Positions 24,005 to 32,134 of a DNA stretch of 64,000 nt are shown here, one piece after another (position 1 is the stretch's first letter; each line of letters starts with the position of its first letter). A program made the translations under genes and the position numbers. This DNA comes from Dyadobacter beijingensis DSM 21582. Its GTDB lineage: Bacteria; Bacteroidota; Bacteroidia; Cytophagales; Spirosomataceae. The notes under the pieces were generated by a model. It made no database searches. It was not told the DNA's origin and saw only the letters and a list, made by a program, of their open reading frames with translations. The stretch is taken from assembly GCF_000382205.1 (NCBI RefSeq), contig NZ_KB907788.1, forward strand, positions 186,001 to 250,000. Reading direction: 5' to 3'.

Positions 24005-25210
24005 ATGAGCGATTTCCTAGACTTACAAAATGGCTGGTACAATGGTCTGATCCAGGGATTGGGACAAAGCCAGGATTCTTTTCAGATCATTCAGCCTGCG
24101 CCGCCGATTGCCAGCGGTACCGCCGCTAACCCGACTTTCTGGGCTTACTACAACAACATCCCTCCCCAATCATTGACTGCCCAGTTCGTCGCCAGTGGTG
24201 GTAACCAGTTTTACAGCAATTACAGAGGCTTGCTTTCGGCACTGGAGCCGTCACGCAATATCAATGTGAAAGAAGACATCGGTGAGGCGAACTTCCTCGC
24301 ATGGCAGGCCTACGTGCAAACGCAGCCTACGCCGAGCATGAACCAGATCCCGACGATGTTCAGAAACTGGGCGATGTTCAATGCCCCGGAGGTAGCGAAC
24401 ATCGGTTCATCCGACTACGCTGCCATCCTGCTCGACCCCATTGCTACCGCGCAGAACGAGCTGACATTAGTGTACACCACGCCTGCCGGTCTGCCGATCA
24501 ATTTCGACTGGCAGCTGAACTACGCCGATATGGTGAACCAGCTGGCCAGCGCGCCTTCCCGTTCGTTCTCGTTCGATAGCAGCACGATGAACAAGAATGT
24601 AAGTGGCTCATGGGCAGGTAGTTCCAAATCGGGCTTCTTCGGCTTGTGGGGCGGCAGCAGCTCTACTTCTTCGCTGAGCGAGCAATTTGCTTCCAGCCGT
24701 ATCCAGGTGAGCGCGAGCTTCGAGCACATTCTTGTATTGCCCAACACGCCGGGCGCGTGGTACTATTCTTCCGCCATGGGACTCGCATTTGCCAACAAGA
24801 CAGGCAGCCCCTGGAGAGATAAGGCGGCCATTAACTGGAACAATACGTTCGGGCCGGATGGTAACATGCAGTATTTCTCCGCAAACGTCATCGTGGCGTC
24901 CGGTATGTCCATCACCGTTACGTCGGATGCGTCGTATTCGTCGCTGGATCAGCAGACGATCACTTCCAGCGGGTCGTCCGGCTTCTGGCCGTTCTATTCC
25001 GGTGACAGCGGCAGCTCGTCGACCAACCGTGTGACGTTCAACCAGGACGGCCACATGACCATCACTACCAGCAGCATTCCGGGCGTACCGGTGGTAGTGG
25101 GCGTGAACGTACTGTCGGCCGGCGAATTTGTGGGCCACTCTTCAAGCCTGGGCGTTTCGCTCTTCGAATCGGCCAAAGCTTTCGCGGCAGAAAGCCTCGC
25201 TACCGTTTAA
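24005..25210 (+). CDS. Protein of unknown function, paralogue 1 of 2
   Basis: A 401-residue protein that I do not recognise. There is no signal peptide or membrane segment. The N-terminal half is aromatic-rich and apparently helical (NGWYNGLIQGL, FWAYYNNIPP, NVKEDIGEANFLAWQAYV, FRNWAMFNAPEVANIGSSDYA). The second half is Ser/Gly-rich and beta-like (SRSFSFDSSTMNKNVSGSW, FFGLWGGSSS, VSASFEHILVLPNTPGAWYYSSAMGLAF). The next gene repeats this layout motif for motif, so the two arose by tandem duplication. A leader with an inverted repeat and a terminator between the copies suggest dedicated regulation with more of copy 1 than copy 2. Confidence 0.7.
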   Translation: MSDFLDLQNGWYNGLIQGLGQSQDSFQIIQPAPPIASGTAANPTFWAYYNNIPPQSLTAQFVASGGNQFYSNYRGLLSALEPSRNINVKEDIGEANFLAWQAYVQTQPTPSMNQIPTMFRNWAMFNAPEVANIGSSDYAAILLDPIATAQNELTLVYTTPAGLPINFDWQLNYADMVNQLASAPSRSFSFDSSTMNKNVSGSWAGSSKSGFFGLWGGSSSTSSLSEQFASSRIQVSASFEHILVLPNTPGAWYYSSAMGLAFANKTGSPWRDKAAINWNNTFGPDGNMQYFSANVIVASGMSITVTSDASYSSLDQQTITSSGSSGFWPFYSGDSGSSSTNRVTFNQDGHMTITTSSIPGVPVVVGVNVLSAGEFVGHSSSLGVSLFESAKAFAAESLATV

Positions 25211-25223
25211 GTTTTCGCAGGAC

Positions 25224-25261
25224 AGGCCGGGATGCTCGAAAGAGCCCCGGCCTTCTTTTTT
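25224..25261 (+). terminator. Rho-independent terminator between the paralogues
   Basis: Stem AGGCCGGG (25224-25231) with CCCGGCCT (25246-25253), a two-base bulge, an inner GCTC/GAGC stem and a GAAA tetraloop, followed by TCTTTTTT. This is a textbook intrinsic terminator 13 bases after the stop of paralogue 1. Confidence 0.85.
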
Positions 25262-25281
25262 GATTTTAACCAGGAATTACT

Positions 25282-26406
25282 ATGATGGCAACAGATACCT
25301 CCACCGACGCGGTCACCGCCCTGACGGACGCCTGGTACAATCAGCTGGCGGCCAGTCTCAGCCTGTCGGTCCGCAATTTCCAGCTGCTGCAACCGCCGGC
25401 CGTGCCGACGGGCGATCAGAGCCTTTGGGACAGTTTCAACGTGGTTCCGCCGGTGACGCTCAAATACAATCGCTGGGTGTACCAGCAGCCTGCATTTTTC
25501 AAACAGTATGCGGCATTGGTGAACAGCCTGTCGTTTCCTGAGAGCGCATTTGTGGAAGATATCGGGGCCGATACCTACGTGCAATGGACGGCCTATCTCA
25601 AAACCGTGAGCCCGCCGCCTGCGCCCAACGAGCTGCCTGGCGTGTGGTTCCAATGGGCGATGCTGCATGCGCCGTCGGTCGCGAATATCGGGCGCTCCGA
25701 CCTGGCCACGCAGCTGCTCATCGGTGGTGCGCAGGCTGCATTGGAGCCCTATGAAGGCCCTGATGCCAAACAGGCCGATTACTCGCCTTCTTTCGGGGAT
25801 CTAAAAAACATCCTGAAACTATCTTCCGGAGCGAGCTTCTCGTTCGATTCGTCCACGGCCGATCCCGACGTGTCCGGCTCATGGGTACCCGGCGACGACC
25901 CCAATTATTTCGGCGTGTGGACGGGCAGTTCGACCGCATTCCGCATCAGCCGGAAGTTCGCGCTGAGCAAGATCACCGTCACCGCCGCATTCGACCATTT
26001 CGGCGTCGTTCCCGTTACGCCCGGCCCCTGGTACAATTCCAGCATGCTGCACCTTGCCTGGGTGTCGGGGGCTAGTGTTCCTCCCTGGGTCAGCGAGTCC
26101 GACTGGGATAGGTATTTCGGCGCATCCGGCAAGCTTACCCACGCAATCGGCTCCGTACTGGCGGCCGACGGCATTACACTTACCCTCCACTCCGATGCCA
26201 ATTTCAGTCCCGAAGAGCAGGCTGTCATCCGCGTGCTCGCGCTGATGGGCGACTGGCCTGTGTATTGCCCGGTCCAATTGTCGGCGATCACCAATACCGT
26301 CACCAGCGCGCCGGGCTCGCTCACGATCCGTTTCCATGCCGCGCCGGGCAATCCCGTGATACTGGGCTACAACGTGTTCGATATCCGAAGTTACACGGGC
26401 GCTTAG
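25282..26406 (+). CDS. Protein of unknown function, paralogue 2 of 2
   Basis: A 374-residue protein, clearly homologous to the preceding one. Shared in order are DAWYNQLAASL, FQLLQPP, FNVVPPVTLKY, VEDIGADTYVQWTAYL, WAMLHAPSVANIGRSDLA, SFSFDSSTADPDVSGSW, YFGVWTGSS, ITVTAAFDHFGVVPVTPGPWYNSSMLHLAW and VILGYNVF. It lacks the Ser-rich expansions of copy 1. No secretion signal was seen. The pattern of conserved Trp, Asp and aromatic residues suggests a folded, possibly ligand-binding or self-assembling protein, but no function can be given. It ends five bases before the convergent AhpD gene. Confidence 0.7.
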   Translation: MMATDTSTDAVTALTDAWYNQLAASLSLSVRNFQLLQPPAVPTGDQSLWDSFNVVPPVTLKYNRWVYQQPAFFKQYAALVNSLSFPESAFVEDIGADTYVQWTAYLKTVSPPPAPNELPGVWFQWAMLHAPSVANIGRSDLATQLLIGGAQAALEPYEGPDAKQADYSPSFGDLKNILKLSSGASFSFDSSTADPDVSGSWVPGDDPNYFGVWTGSSTAFRISRKFALSKITVTAAFDHFGVVPVTPGPWYNSSMLHLAWVSGASVPPWVSESDWDRYFGASGKLTHAIGSVLAADGITLTLHSDANFSPEEQAVIRVLALMGDWPVYCPVQLSAITNTVTSAPGSLTIRFHAAPGNPVILGYNVFDIRSYTGA

Positions 26407-26411
26407 GAACG

Positions 26412-26858
26412 CTATGCCGCCGCCGCCGGCTGCATGGTGGTGCTGATGGCGATGCGGTTCCAGGTATTGATGGTCGCGATGGCCATGATCACCTGCGCCA
26501 GGTATTCCTCGTCAAGAAGTGCGGAGGCCTGTGCGTACAGCTCGTCGCTCACGCCGCCCCGGTGAATGAGCGTAACTGCCTCGGTGAGTGCGAGTATCAC
26601 GCGCTCTTCCGGGGTGAACAGCGCCGTTTCCCGCCAGGCATTCAGCAGCACGATGCGCTGGATGCTTTCGCCGGCTTTCAGGGCGTCTTTGGTATGCATA
26701 TCGATACAAAACGCGCATCCGTTGATTTGCGAAGCCCGGATTTTGATCAGCTCGCGGTGTGTTTTGCTGAGTTTCGAAGCGCTCAGATACTGTTCGAGAC
26801 CGTACATGGCCTTGTATGCCTGCGGCTGCGTGGCCGCTACGTCTACCCTTGTTTTCAT
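26412..26858 (-). CDS. AhpD-like / carboxymuconolactone decarboxylase family protein
   Basis: A 148-residue all-helical protein. The CMD-family active site is Cys48-Ala-Phe-Cys51-Ile-Asp-Met-His55 in INGCAFCIDMHTKDAL, the thiol pair plus His used by AhpD-type alkylhydroperoxidase reductants. Upstream RELIKIRASQ is also family-typical. It likely detoxifies peroxides. It sits 68 bases after a Crp/Fnr-like regulator on the same strand, a frequent Bacteroidota pairing in which the regulator controls the peroxidase. Confidence 0.9.
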   Translation of the reverse strand: MKTRVDVAATQPQAYKAMYGLEQYLSASKLSKTHRELIKIRASQINGCAFCIDMHTKDALKAGESIQRIVLLNAWRETALFTPEERVILALTEAVTLIHRGGVSDELYAQASALLDEEYLAQVIMAIATINTWNRIAISTTMQPAAAA

Positions 26859-26926
26859 CTGTTTTTCAAATGGTTGATTGATGGGTCAAAGGTAGCGGGG
26901 CGTCAGCCGCATTTACTTAAACTGGT

Positions 26927-27517
26927 TTAAGATCGCTTTTTGCGGAGCTCGCTCAGGTATTCGGGCGTGATGTCGAGGTAGGAAGCGAGCAGATATTGCG
27001 GCACGCGCTGCACGAAGTCAGGGTAGAGGCCGGCAAACTGCCGGTACAGCGCTTCCCTGGACATATCCTGCTGGTACTTCATCCGCAGCATCGCCGCGCC
27101 GTAGCCATACTGGTAAAGAATGCGGAAATACCGCTCCATGCGCGGGAAGGCGTCGAGCATCGCATGATAAGACTGCCGGTCGATGGACAGCACTTCGGCC
27201 GGCTCCACCGCCTGAATGGCAAATCCGGTCTGCTGTTTCTTTTCAAATGCAAGAAAATCGGTGAGCCACCAGCTCTCAAGGGCAAACTGCGTGGTATGCT
27301 CCACGCCTTTACTATCTGCAAAATACATCCGCAGGCACCCGCGCACGACGAAATACAGCGTGGTGCATTCCCGGTCGGCCTGCTGGACGACCTCCTTTTT
27401 GGCGACCTGCCGGTACCGGAAAAAATCCAGTACACCGCCCGTTGTGTCGGTTGGTAATCCGGCAATGGCTTTGATGTGCTCGGTAAGTGCCCGGCCGGCG
27501 TTTTCGGGGAAATCCAT
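26927..27517 (-). CDS. Crp/Fnr-family transcriptional regulator
   Basis: A 196-residue protein. The N-terminal cyclic-nucleotide-binding-like beta-barrel is seen as VVQQADRECTTLYFVVRGCLRMYF and LSIDRQSYHAML. The C-terminal winged helix is seen as VPQYLLASYLDITPEYLSELRKKRS. The canonical cAMP-contact Arg/Ser cassette is not obvious, as in most Bacteroidota members, so the effector is unknown. The ATG at 27517 is preferred over a GTG at 27523. It probably controls the adjacent AhpD-like gene. Confidence 0.88.
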   Translation of the reverse strand: MDFPENAGRALTEHIKAIAGLPTDTTGGVLDFFRYRQVAKKEVVQQADRECTTLYFVVRGCLRMYFADSKGVEHTTQFALESWWLTDFLAFEKKQQTGFAIQAVEPAEVLSIDRQSYHAMLDAFPRMERYFRILYQYGYGAAMLRMKYQQDMSREALYRQFAGLYPDFVQRVPQYLLASYLDITPEYLSELRKKRS

Positions 27518-27610
27518 ATGCACGGTTGTTTGGTCAAATTTACTTTTTACATCGGCATCGGAGAATGTTTTTTATATTTTCCCTAAAATTCCGGTAAAAG
27601 TACTACGGCC

Positions 27611-28582
27611 ATGCAGAAAAAATTTGATCTGAAATCCTTCAACCTGTATCAATTTCTCAAACATCAGAACGCGCACAACTTTCATACGCCTTTCTTCCTG
27701 GCCGATAAAGACACCTATCGCCATGCCCACGTCAATTTTCCGTTCAGGACATTTGCATACGGACTCGGTGTGACCTATTCGGGTGATGGCGACACGTTCA
27801 AAATAGGCAGTACGGATTATACGGTGGGGGCGCATTGCCTCACCACCATCGGGCCTGGGCTGGTGTGCCAATGGGCGGGTAACTACACGGCCGAGCACGA
27901 CACGGTATATTTTACCGAAGAGCTGTTCAGGGATATTCGCACGAATGCTTTTTTGCAGTCGCTATCCTTCTTTTTTCACGGCGGCAACCACGTGATCCGG
28001 CTCACGGAGGCGCAGACAGCCAAAATGCGGTCGCTTTTCGAGGTATTGAAAGAATTGAAAAACGACAATGAGGCCGTTCCCGGCATCGTGTACTCCCTGC
28101 TGAAACTGGCCGATTCCTTTCACGGGGCTGCCCATGCTGCATCCGATGGTAACCGGGTTAACACAGGACTCGGCAATGGTACCGGCAGCATTGAATCCAA
28201 TGCGGACCACGCTTCCGGCGATGCGCCTGCCCCGCCCGCAAACCGGGCTTCCAGCCGTATTTCCAGCAAGCAGAAAATCACCCGAGCGTTCCGCAAGCTG
28301 GTGGCGGAGCATTTTCCCGAGCATAAGGAAGTGGCACACTATGCCACCGAACTGAATATTACCCCCAAATACCTGAGCGAAATCTTGCAGGCCGAGCTCG
28401 GCAAGCCGGCCAAGACGTTCATCGATGAGCACGTGCTCATGGAGGCCAAAAGCCTGCTCAAACAGACCACCTTTTCCGTACAGGAAATCTGCTACTGGCT
28501 GGGCTTCGAGGACGCTTCCCACTTCACCAAATGGTTCCGGAAACAGGCCGGCGTCACGCCTACCGAGTACCGGAAGGAATAA
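27611..28582 (+). CDS. AraC-family transcriptional regulator
   Basis: A 323-residue protein. The N-terminal cupin-type sensor (about residues 20-150) is followed by a low-complexity linker around residues 180-215 (Asn/Ala/Pro-rich) that looks like an insertion. The C-terminal AraC helix-turn-helix pair is ATELNITPKYLSEILQAELGKPAKTFI and EICYWLGFEDASHFTKWFRKQAGVTPTEYR. It lies directly upstream of the epoxide hydrolase gene on the same strand and is the likely controller of that gene. Confidence 0.9.
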   Translation: MQKKFDLKSFNLYQFLKHQNAHNFHTPFFLADKDTYRHAHVNFPFRTFAYGLGVTYSGDGDTFKIGSTDYTVGAHCLTTIGPGLVCQWAGNYTAEHDTVYFTEELFRDIRTNAFLQSLSFFFHGGNHVIRLTEAQTAKMRSLFEVLKELKNDNEAVPGIVYSLLKLADSFHGAAHAASDGNRVNTGLGNGTGSIESNADHASGDAPAPPANRASSRISSKQKITRAFRKLVAEHFPEHKEVAHYATELNITPKYLSEILQAELGKPAKTFIDEHVLMEAKSLLKQTTFSVQEICYWLGFEDASHFTKWFRKQAGVTPTEYRKE

Positions 28583-28640
28583 CCGACTTTTGTACCATTT
28601 CTCCCGAAATCCGGCCTAACACCAGGGCCCTGCACGGTGG

Positions 28641-28648
28641 TACCTTTG
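28641..28648 (+). promoter_or_regulatory. -7 box (TACCTTTG) of the epoxide hydrolase gene
   Basis: TACCTTTG matches TAnnTTTG and lies 26 bases before the ATG at 28675. There is no TTG at -33, which suits a promoter that needs an activator such as the AraC protein encoded just upstream. Confidence 0.45.
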
Positions 28649-28674
28649 TTTCGAACCAATCAAAAACACAGACC

Positions 28675-29793
28675 ATGAAGAACGCAGAAGCATTTGAAGT
28701 AGCCGTTTCCCAACAGGTATTGGACGATCTGAAAAACCGCCTGCAAAACACCCGCTGGCCGGGCGAGGCAGACGGCTCCGGCTGGGCATTCGGGACGAGT
28801 GAAGCGTATTTGAAAGAATTGACCCAATACTGGCTCCACACCTACGACTGGCGCAAGCAGGAGGAGGCCTTGAACCGGTACCCGCAATACATCGCCGATG
28901 TGAATGGCGTACAAGTGCATTTTCAGTATATTAAAGGCAATGGTGCGAATGCGAAGCCGCTCCTGCTCACGCACGGATGGCCCGATAGCTACTATCGTTT
29001 CCACAAGCTCATACCGCTGCTGACGGAAGGCGAACAGCCGTTCGACCTTGTGATCCCCTCCATTCCGGGTTTCGGGTTTTCTGAAAAAACGGCGCTGTCG
29101 AGCACGGCCGTCGCCGACCTTTGGAAAGACCTCATGACCCAAACGCTCGGTTACGAGCATTTCTACGCTGCCGGCGGGGATATCGGGATGAGTGTCACCA
29201 AAGCGCTGGCTTCCAAATACCCCGGCATCGTGGCAGGCGTGCATTTTACGGACATTGGTTACCCGATGGGCCAGGAAGACCCGGCTACCATGACCGAGGC
29301 CGAGCAGCAGTTCGCGCAGTTTGTGCAGCAATGGTGGTACAGCGAGGGCGCCTATGCGATGGTGCAGGCCACGAAGCCCCAGTCGCTCGCCTACGGGCTG
29401 AACGACTCACCCGTCGGGCTGGCGGCATGGATCGTCAGCTTCGGCAATGCGGGCGCCCATCCCGACATACTCGAAAAAGCATTCGGCGGCCGGGATGCGC
29501 TTTTGACCAACATCATGATTTATTGGGTCACGCAAACCATTGCCACCTCCGCGCGGATATACAAGGTGGACGCGATGGCGCAATGGAGCGGCGAAAAGCC
29601 TTTGGAGAAGAGCGATGTACCGGCCGGTATCGCGGTGTTTCCGAGGGAGGCACAGTTCCCGAAAGAATGGGCCGAGCGCTTCGTCCATGTCGTCAGCTTC
29701 CGTGCAATGGACGAGGGCGGGCATTTCGCGGCGCTGGAAGTGCCGGAGATTTTCGCGGCGGAACTGAAAAGGTTTTTCTCGGAACTTCATTAA
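28675..29793 (+). CDS. Epoxide hydrolase (alpha/beta hydrolase with EHN domain)
   Basis: A 372-residue protein. The N-terminal EHN domain is seen as FEVAVSQQVLDDLKNRLQNTRWP. The alpha/beta-hydrolase core carries the oxyanion motif His100-Gly-Trp-Pro103, the nucleophile Asp169 in AAGGDIGMSV (GGDWG in classical members), and the catalytic His at about 350 in MDEGGHFAALE. These enzymes open epoxides to diols with an Asp nucleophile. The ATG at 28675 fits the known N-terminus; the frame continues upstream but would overlap the AraC gene. No signal peptide, so cytoplasmic. Confidence 0.88.
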   Translation: MKNAEAFEVAVSQQVLDDLKNRLQNTRWPGEADGSGWAFGTSEAYLKELTQYWLHTYDWRKQEEALNRYPQYIADVNGVQVHFQYIKGNGANAKPLLLTHGWPDSYYRFHKLIPLLTEGEQPFDLVIPSIPGFGFSEKTALSSTAVADLWKDLMTQTLGYEHFYAAGGDIGMSVTKALASKYPGIVAGVHFTDIGYPMGQEDPATMTEAEQQFAQFVQQWWYSEGAYAMVQATKPQSLAYGLNDSPVGLAAWIVSFGNAGAHPDILEKAFGGRDALLTNIMIYWVTQTIATSARIYKVDAMAQWSGEKPLEKSDVPAGIAVFPREAQFPKEWAERFVHVVSFRAMDEGGHFAALEVPEIFAAELKRFFSELH

Positions 29794-29835
29794 ATTGGAG
29801 ATTTGATGACCTAAACAGCCGCCGATCCCGTTCCG

Positions 29836-31416
29836 ATGCATTCCATCTTACCTTTTATGCTGGCCATGGTGGCCGCTATCGTATTGCTGAATATGTGGGC
29901 CACCAAACTGAAAGTGGCATACCCCATTCTGCTGGTGGTGGCCGGCCTGCTGGTGAGCTTCGTACCGGGATTGCCGGTGTTGAAAATCAATCCCGACCTG
30001 ATTTTTCTCATTTTTCTCCCGCCGCTGCTGTTTGAGGCCGCCTGGTCGGTTTCGTTCAAGGAAATGCGGAAATGGTGGCGCATAATCGGCAGTTTCGCGT
30101 TCCTGGTGGTCTTTTTTACGGCATTTTCGGTGGCCATTACCACCACGTACCTGATCCCCGGCTTCACCATCGCCCTGGGCTTCCTGCTGGGCGGCATCGT
30201 TTCGCCACCCGACGCGGTCAGTACCGGGGCGATTATGAAGTTTGTGAAAATACCCAAGTCGACCGTCGCGATACTGGAAGGCGAGAGCCTGCTCAACGAC
30301 GCTTCGTCGCTCATTATTTTCCGGTTCGCATTGGCGGCGGTGGCTACGGGGCACTTTGTATGGCAGCAGGCCGCAACCAGCTTTTTGTGGATGGTCGCCG
30401 GTGGCGCGGGCATCGGGCTGGCGCTCGCGTGGGCGTTCGTGCAGGCCCACAGGAGGCTTCCTACCGACGCACCGTCGGACATTGCGCTCACGCTTATTGA
30501 GCCTTATGTGATGTATTGGGTAGCCGAAGAGCTTCATAGCTCCGGCGTGCTCGCGGTGGTGGCCGGCGGGTTGTTCATGTCGGCCCGCCGGCTGTCGTTT
30601 TTGAGTAGTACCAGCCGCATTATGGGTTACAGTGTTTGGGAGAGCTTTGTATTTATATTAAACGGCGTCGTGTTCCTCATCATCGGGCTCGATCTGCCTG
30701 AAATCGTCGAAGGGCTGCGGCTGGAAGGCGTGCCGCTGCGTACCGCCATCGGCTACGGCGTGCTGGTCACGCTGGTGCTGATCCTGGCGCGGATGATCAG
30801 TTCCTATGCCGCGATGATCGCCACGCTCATCTTCCGGCCTTCTGTGGCACCCCGTGCCCGCTCCAACCGGGCGCGTTTCAAAATGCCGCTGCTGCTTGGC
30901 TGGACCGGCATGCGGGGCGTGGTATCGCTCGCTGCCGCATTGTCCATCCCCGTGGCGCTGGACAACGGAGCCGCATTCCCGCAGCGCAACCTGATCCTCT
31001 TCATTACTTTCGTCGCCATCCTGCTGACTTTGGTCGTCCAGGGGCTCACGCTGCCGGCTTTCATTAAGCGCGGGAAGCTGTTCGAGGCATTCACGGAAGA
31101 TTCCGAGCAGGAAGCCATGCAGAAGATCAAGCGGGGGCTGCGGCAGCAGATCTACCATTTTTTGCAGCACCGGAAAAACGACGGGCTGCATGAAGAGATG
31201 GCTGTCCGCAAAATCCTGCAACATTGGGAAGAAAAGGCCAAATCATCCGACGACGAATGGATGAATGACCAAACCAAAGCTATTCTGCTGGAAATGCTGG
31301 AATGCCAGCGCACCTACCTCGCCGAACTCAATAAGGATATCTCTGTCAATGAAGACTACATTCGCCGGCAGCTCTACCAGATCGACCTGGAAGAAGAGCG
31401 CCTTCGTATGATTTGA
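29836..31416 (+). CDS. Na+/H+ antiporter, CPA1 family
   Basis: A 526-residue integral membrane protein with about 12 hydrophobic segments in the first 410 residues. The ion-binding region is seen as GFLLGGIVSPPDAVSTGAIM (the Asp of CPA1 exchangers), followed by ILEGESLLNDASSLIIFRFAL and, later, LGWTGMRGVVSLAAALSIP. The C-terminal 110 residues are cytoplasmic and charged. It exchanges Na+ or K+ for protons across the inner membrane. It starts 42 bases after the epoxide hydrolase gene and may be cotranscribed. Confidence 0.93.
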   Translation: MHSILPFMLAMVAAIVLLNMWATKLKVAYPILLVVAGLLVSFVPGLPVLKINPDLIFLIFLPPLLFEAAWSVSFKEMRKWWRIIGSFAFLVVFFTAFSVAITTTYLIPGFTIALGFLLGGIVSPPDAVSTGAIMKFVKIPKSTVAILEGESLLNDASSLIIFRFALAAVATGHFVWQQAATSFLWMVAGGAGIGLALAWAFVQAHRRLPTDAPSDIALTLIEPYVMYWVAEELHSSGVLAVVAGGLFMSARRLSFLSSTSRIMGYSVWESFVFILNGVVFLIIGLDLPEIVEGLRLEGVPLRTAIGYGVLVTLVLILARMISSYAAMIATLIFRPSVAPRARSNRARFKMPLLLGWTGMRGVVSLAAALSIPVALDNGAAFPQRNLILFITFVAILLTLVVQGLTLPAFIKRGKLFEAFTEDSEQEAMQKIKRGLRQQIYHFLQHRKNDGLHEEMAVRKILQHWEEKAKSSDDEWMNDQTKAILLEMLECQRTYLAELNKDISVNEDYIRRQLYQIDLEEERLRMI

Positions 31417-31456
31417 AGCGACGGGGCGGTGGGAGTTTTGAATGGAAATTTATTGC

Positions 31457-31496
31457 ATAAAAGAACTTTGTATTTCAAAGTTCTTTTATATTTTTG
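31457..31496 (+). promoter_or_regulatory. Promoter with a 14-bp-arm palindrome over its -33 element
   Basis: A perfect inverted repeat (31457-31470 with 31476-31489, five-base spacer, containing AAAGAACTTTG and CAAAGTTCTTT) contains the TTG at 31468-31470. This TTG is followed after 18 bases by TATTTTTG at 31489-31496. The geometry equals that of the peptidase promoter at 6980. The palindrome covers everything between -33 and -7, so it is a strong operator candidate for the membrane protein gene at 31570. Confidence 0.7.
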
Positions 31497-31569
31497 CGTA
31501 AACCTGTATGCCTGCTAAGGCCGGCAGGACAGCAGGTCCATTCTCAAACCATTTCAATCTATTCAAGCT

Positions 31570-32127
31570 ATGAAGAACGATGTAAAAAAACTGCTGATCG
31601 CGGCCGCTGGCGCTGTGACTGTTCCGCTGTTGCTGACGGCGCTGGCGCTTTGGCAATGGAAACCCGGCGCGCCGATGCTGGCGGTCGTGCTGTTGCTGGG
31701 CGCCGTTGCGCTCGTATACGACCTGGTGGCCAAACGGAAACTGAACAGCCATGCCTACCGGTTTGCGTTGGGCATCGCGATCCTGACGGTACTCGCATTG
31801 CTCTGGATGAATGTGGCCGTGGGCGGCATTCTCGGCGATAATCCGGCGAATATGATGTATTTCGGCGTGCTGATCACGGGCCTGGCCGGTGCCGTCATAG
31901 CACGCCTCGAAGCCGTAGGAATGGCTTTCGCATTGTTTGCGATGGCATTTGCGATAGTTCTCATCCCCATCATAGCGTGGGCGATCGGTACGCCTGCTTT
32001 TGCCAATGGTTTCCCGGCGGTAATGGGCCTGCATGCCGGTTTTGCATTACTTTTTTGCGGATCGGGGACGTTTTTCCTGCGTGCGGCGCGGGGGCAGCGC
32101 ACGAGGCACATGTCCACCGGCGCTTAG
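31570..32127 (+). CDS. Small integral membrane protein, unrecognised
   Basis: A 185-residue protein with about six hydrophobic helices (VTVPLLLTALALW, MLAVVLLLGAVALVYDLV, FALGIAILTVLALLWMNVAVGG, MYFGVLITGLAGAVIA, MAFALFAMAFAIVLIPIIAW, LHAGFALLFCGSGTFFL). No known family was assigned. The tight palindrome-covered promoter implies that it is kept off until a signal appears. It ends eight bases before the convergent LanC-like gene. Confidence 0.75.
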   Translation: MKNDVKKLLIAAAGAVTVPLLLTALALWQWKPGAPMLAVVLLLGAVALVYDLVAKRKLNSHAYRFALGIAILTVLALLWMNVAVGGILGDNPANMMYFGVLITGLAGAVIARLEAVGMAFALFAMAFAIVLIPIIAWAIGTPAFANGFPAVMGLHAGFALLFCGSGTFFLRAARGQRTRHMSTGA

Positions 32128-32134
32128 CGATCGT

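Noticed and set aside
31457..31489. Palindrome as a terminator of the antiporter gene
   Set aside because: It contains a -33 TTG with the right 18-base spacing to a TATTTTTG box for the next gene, so an operator/promoter reading explains more; a secondary terminator role remains possible.
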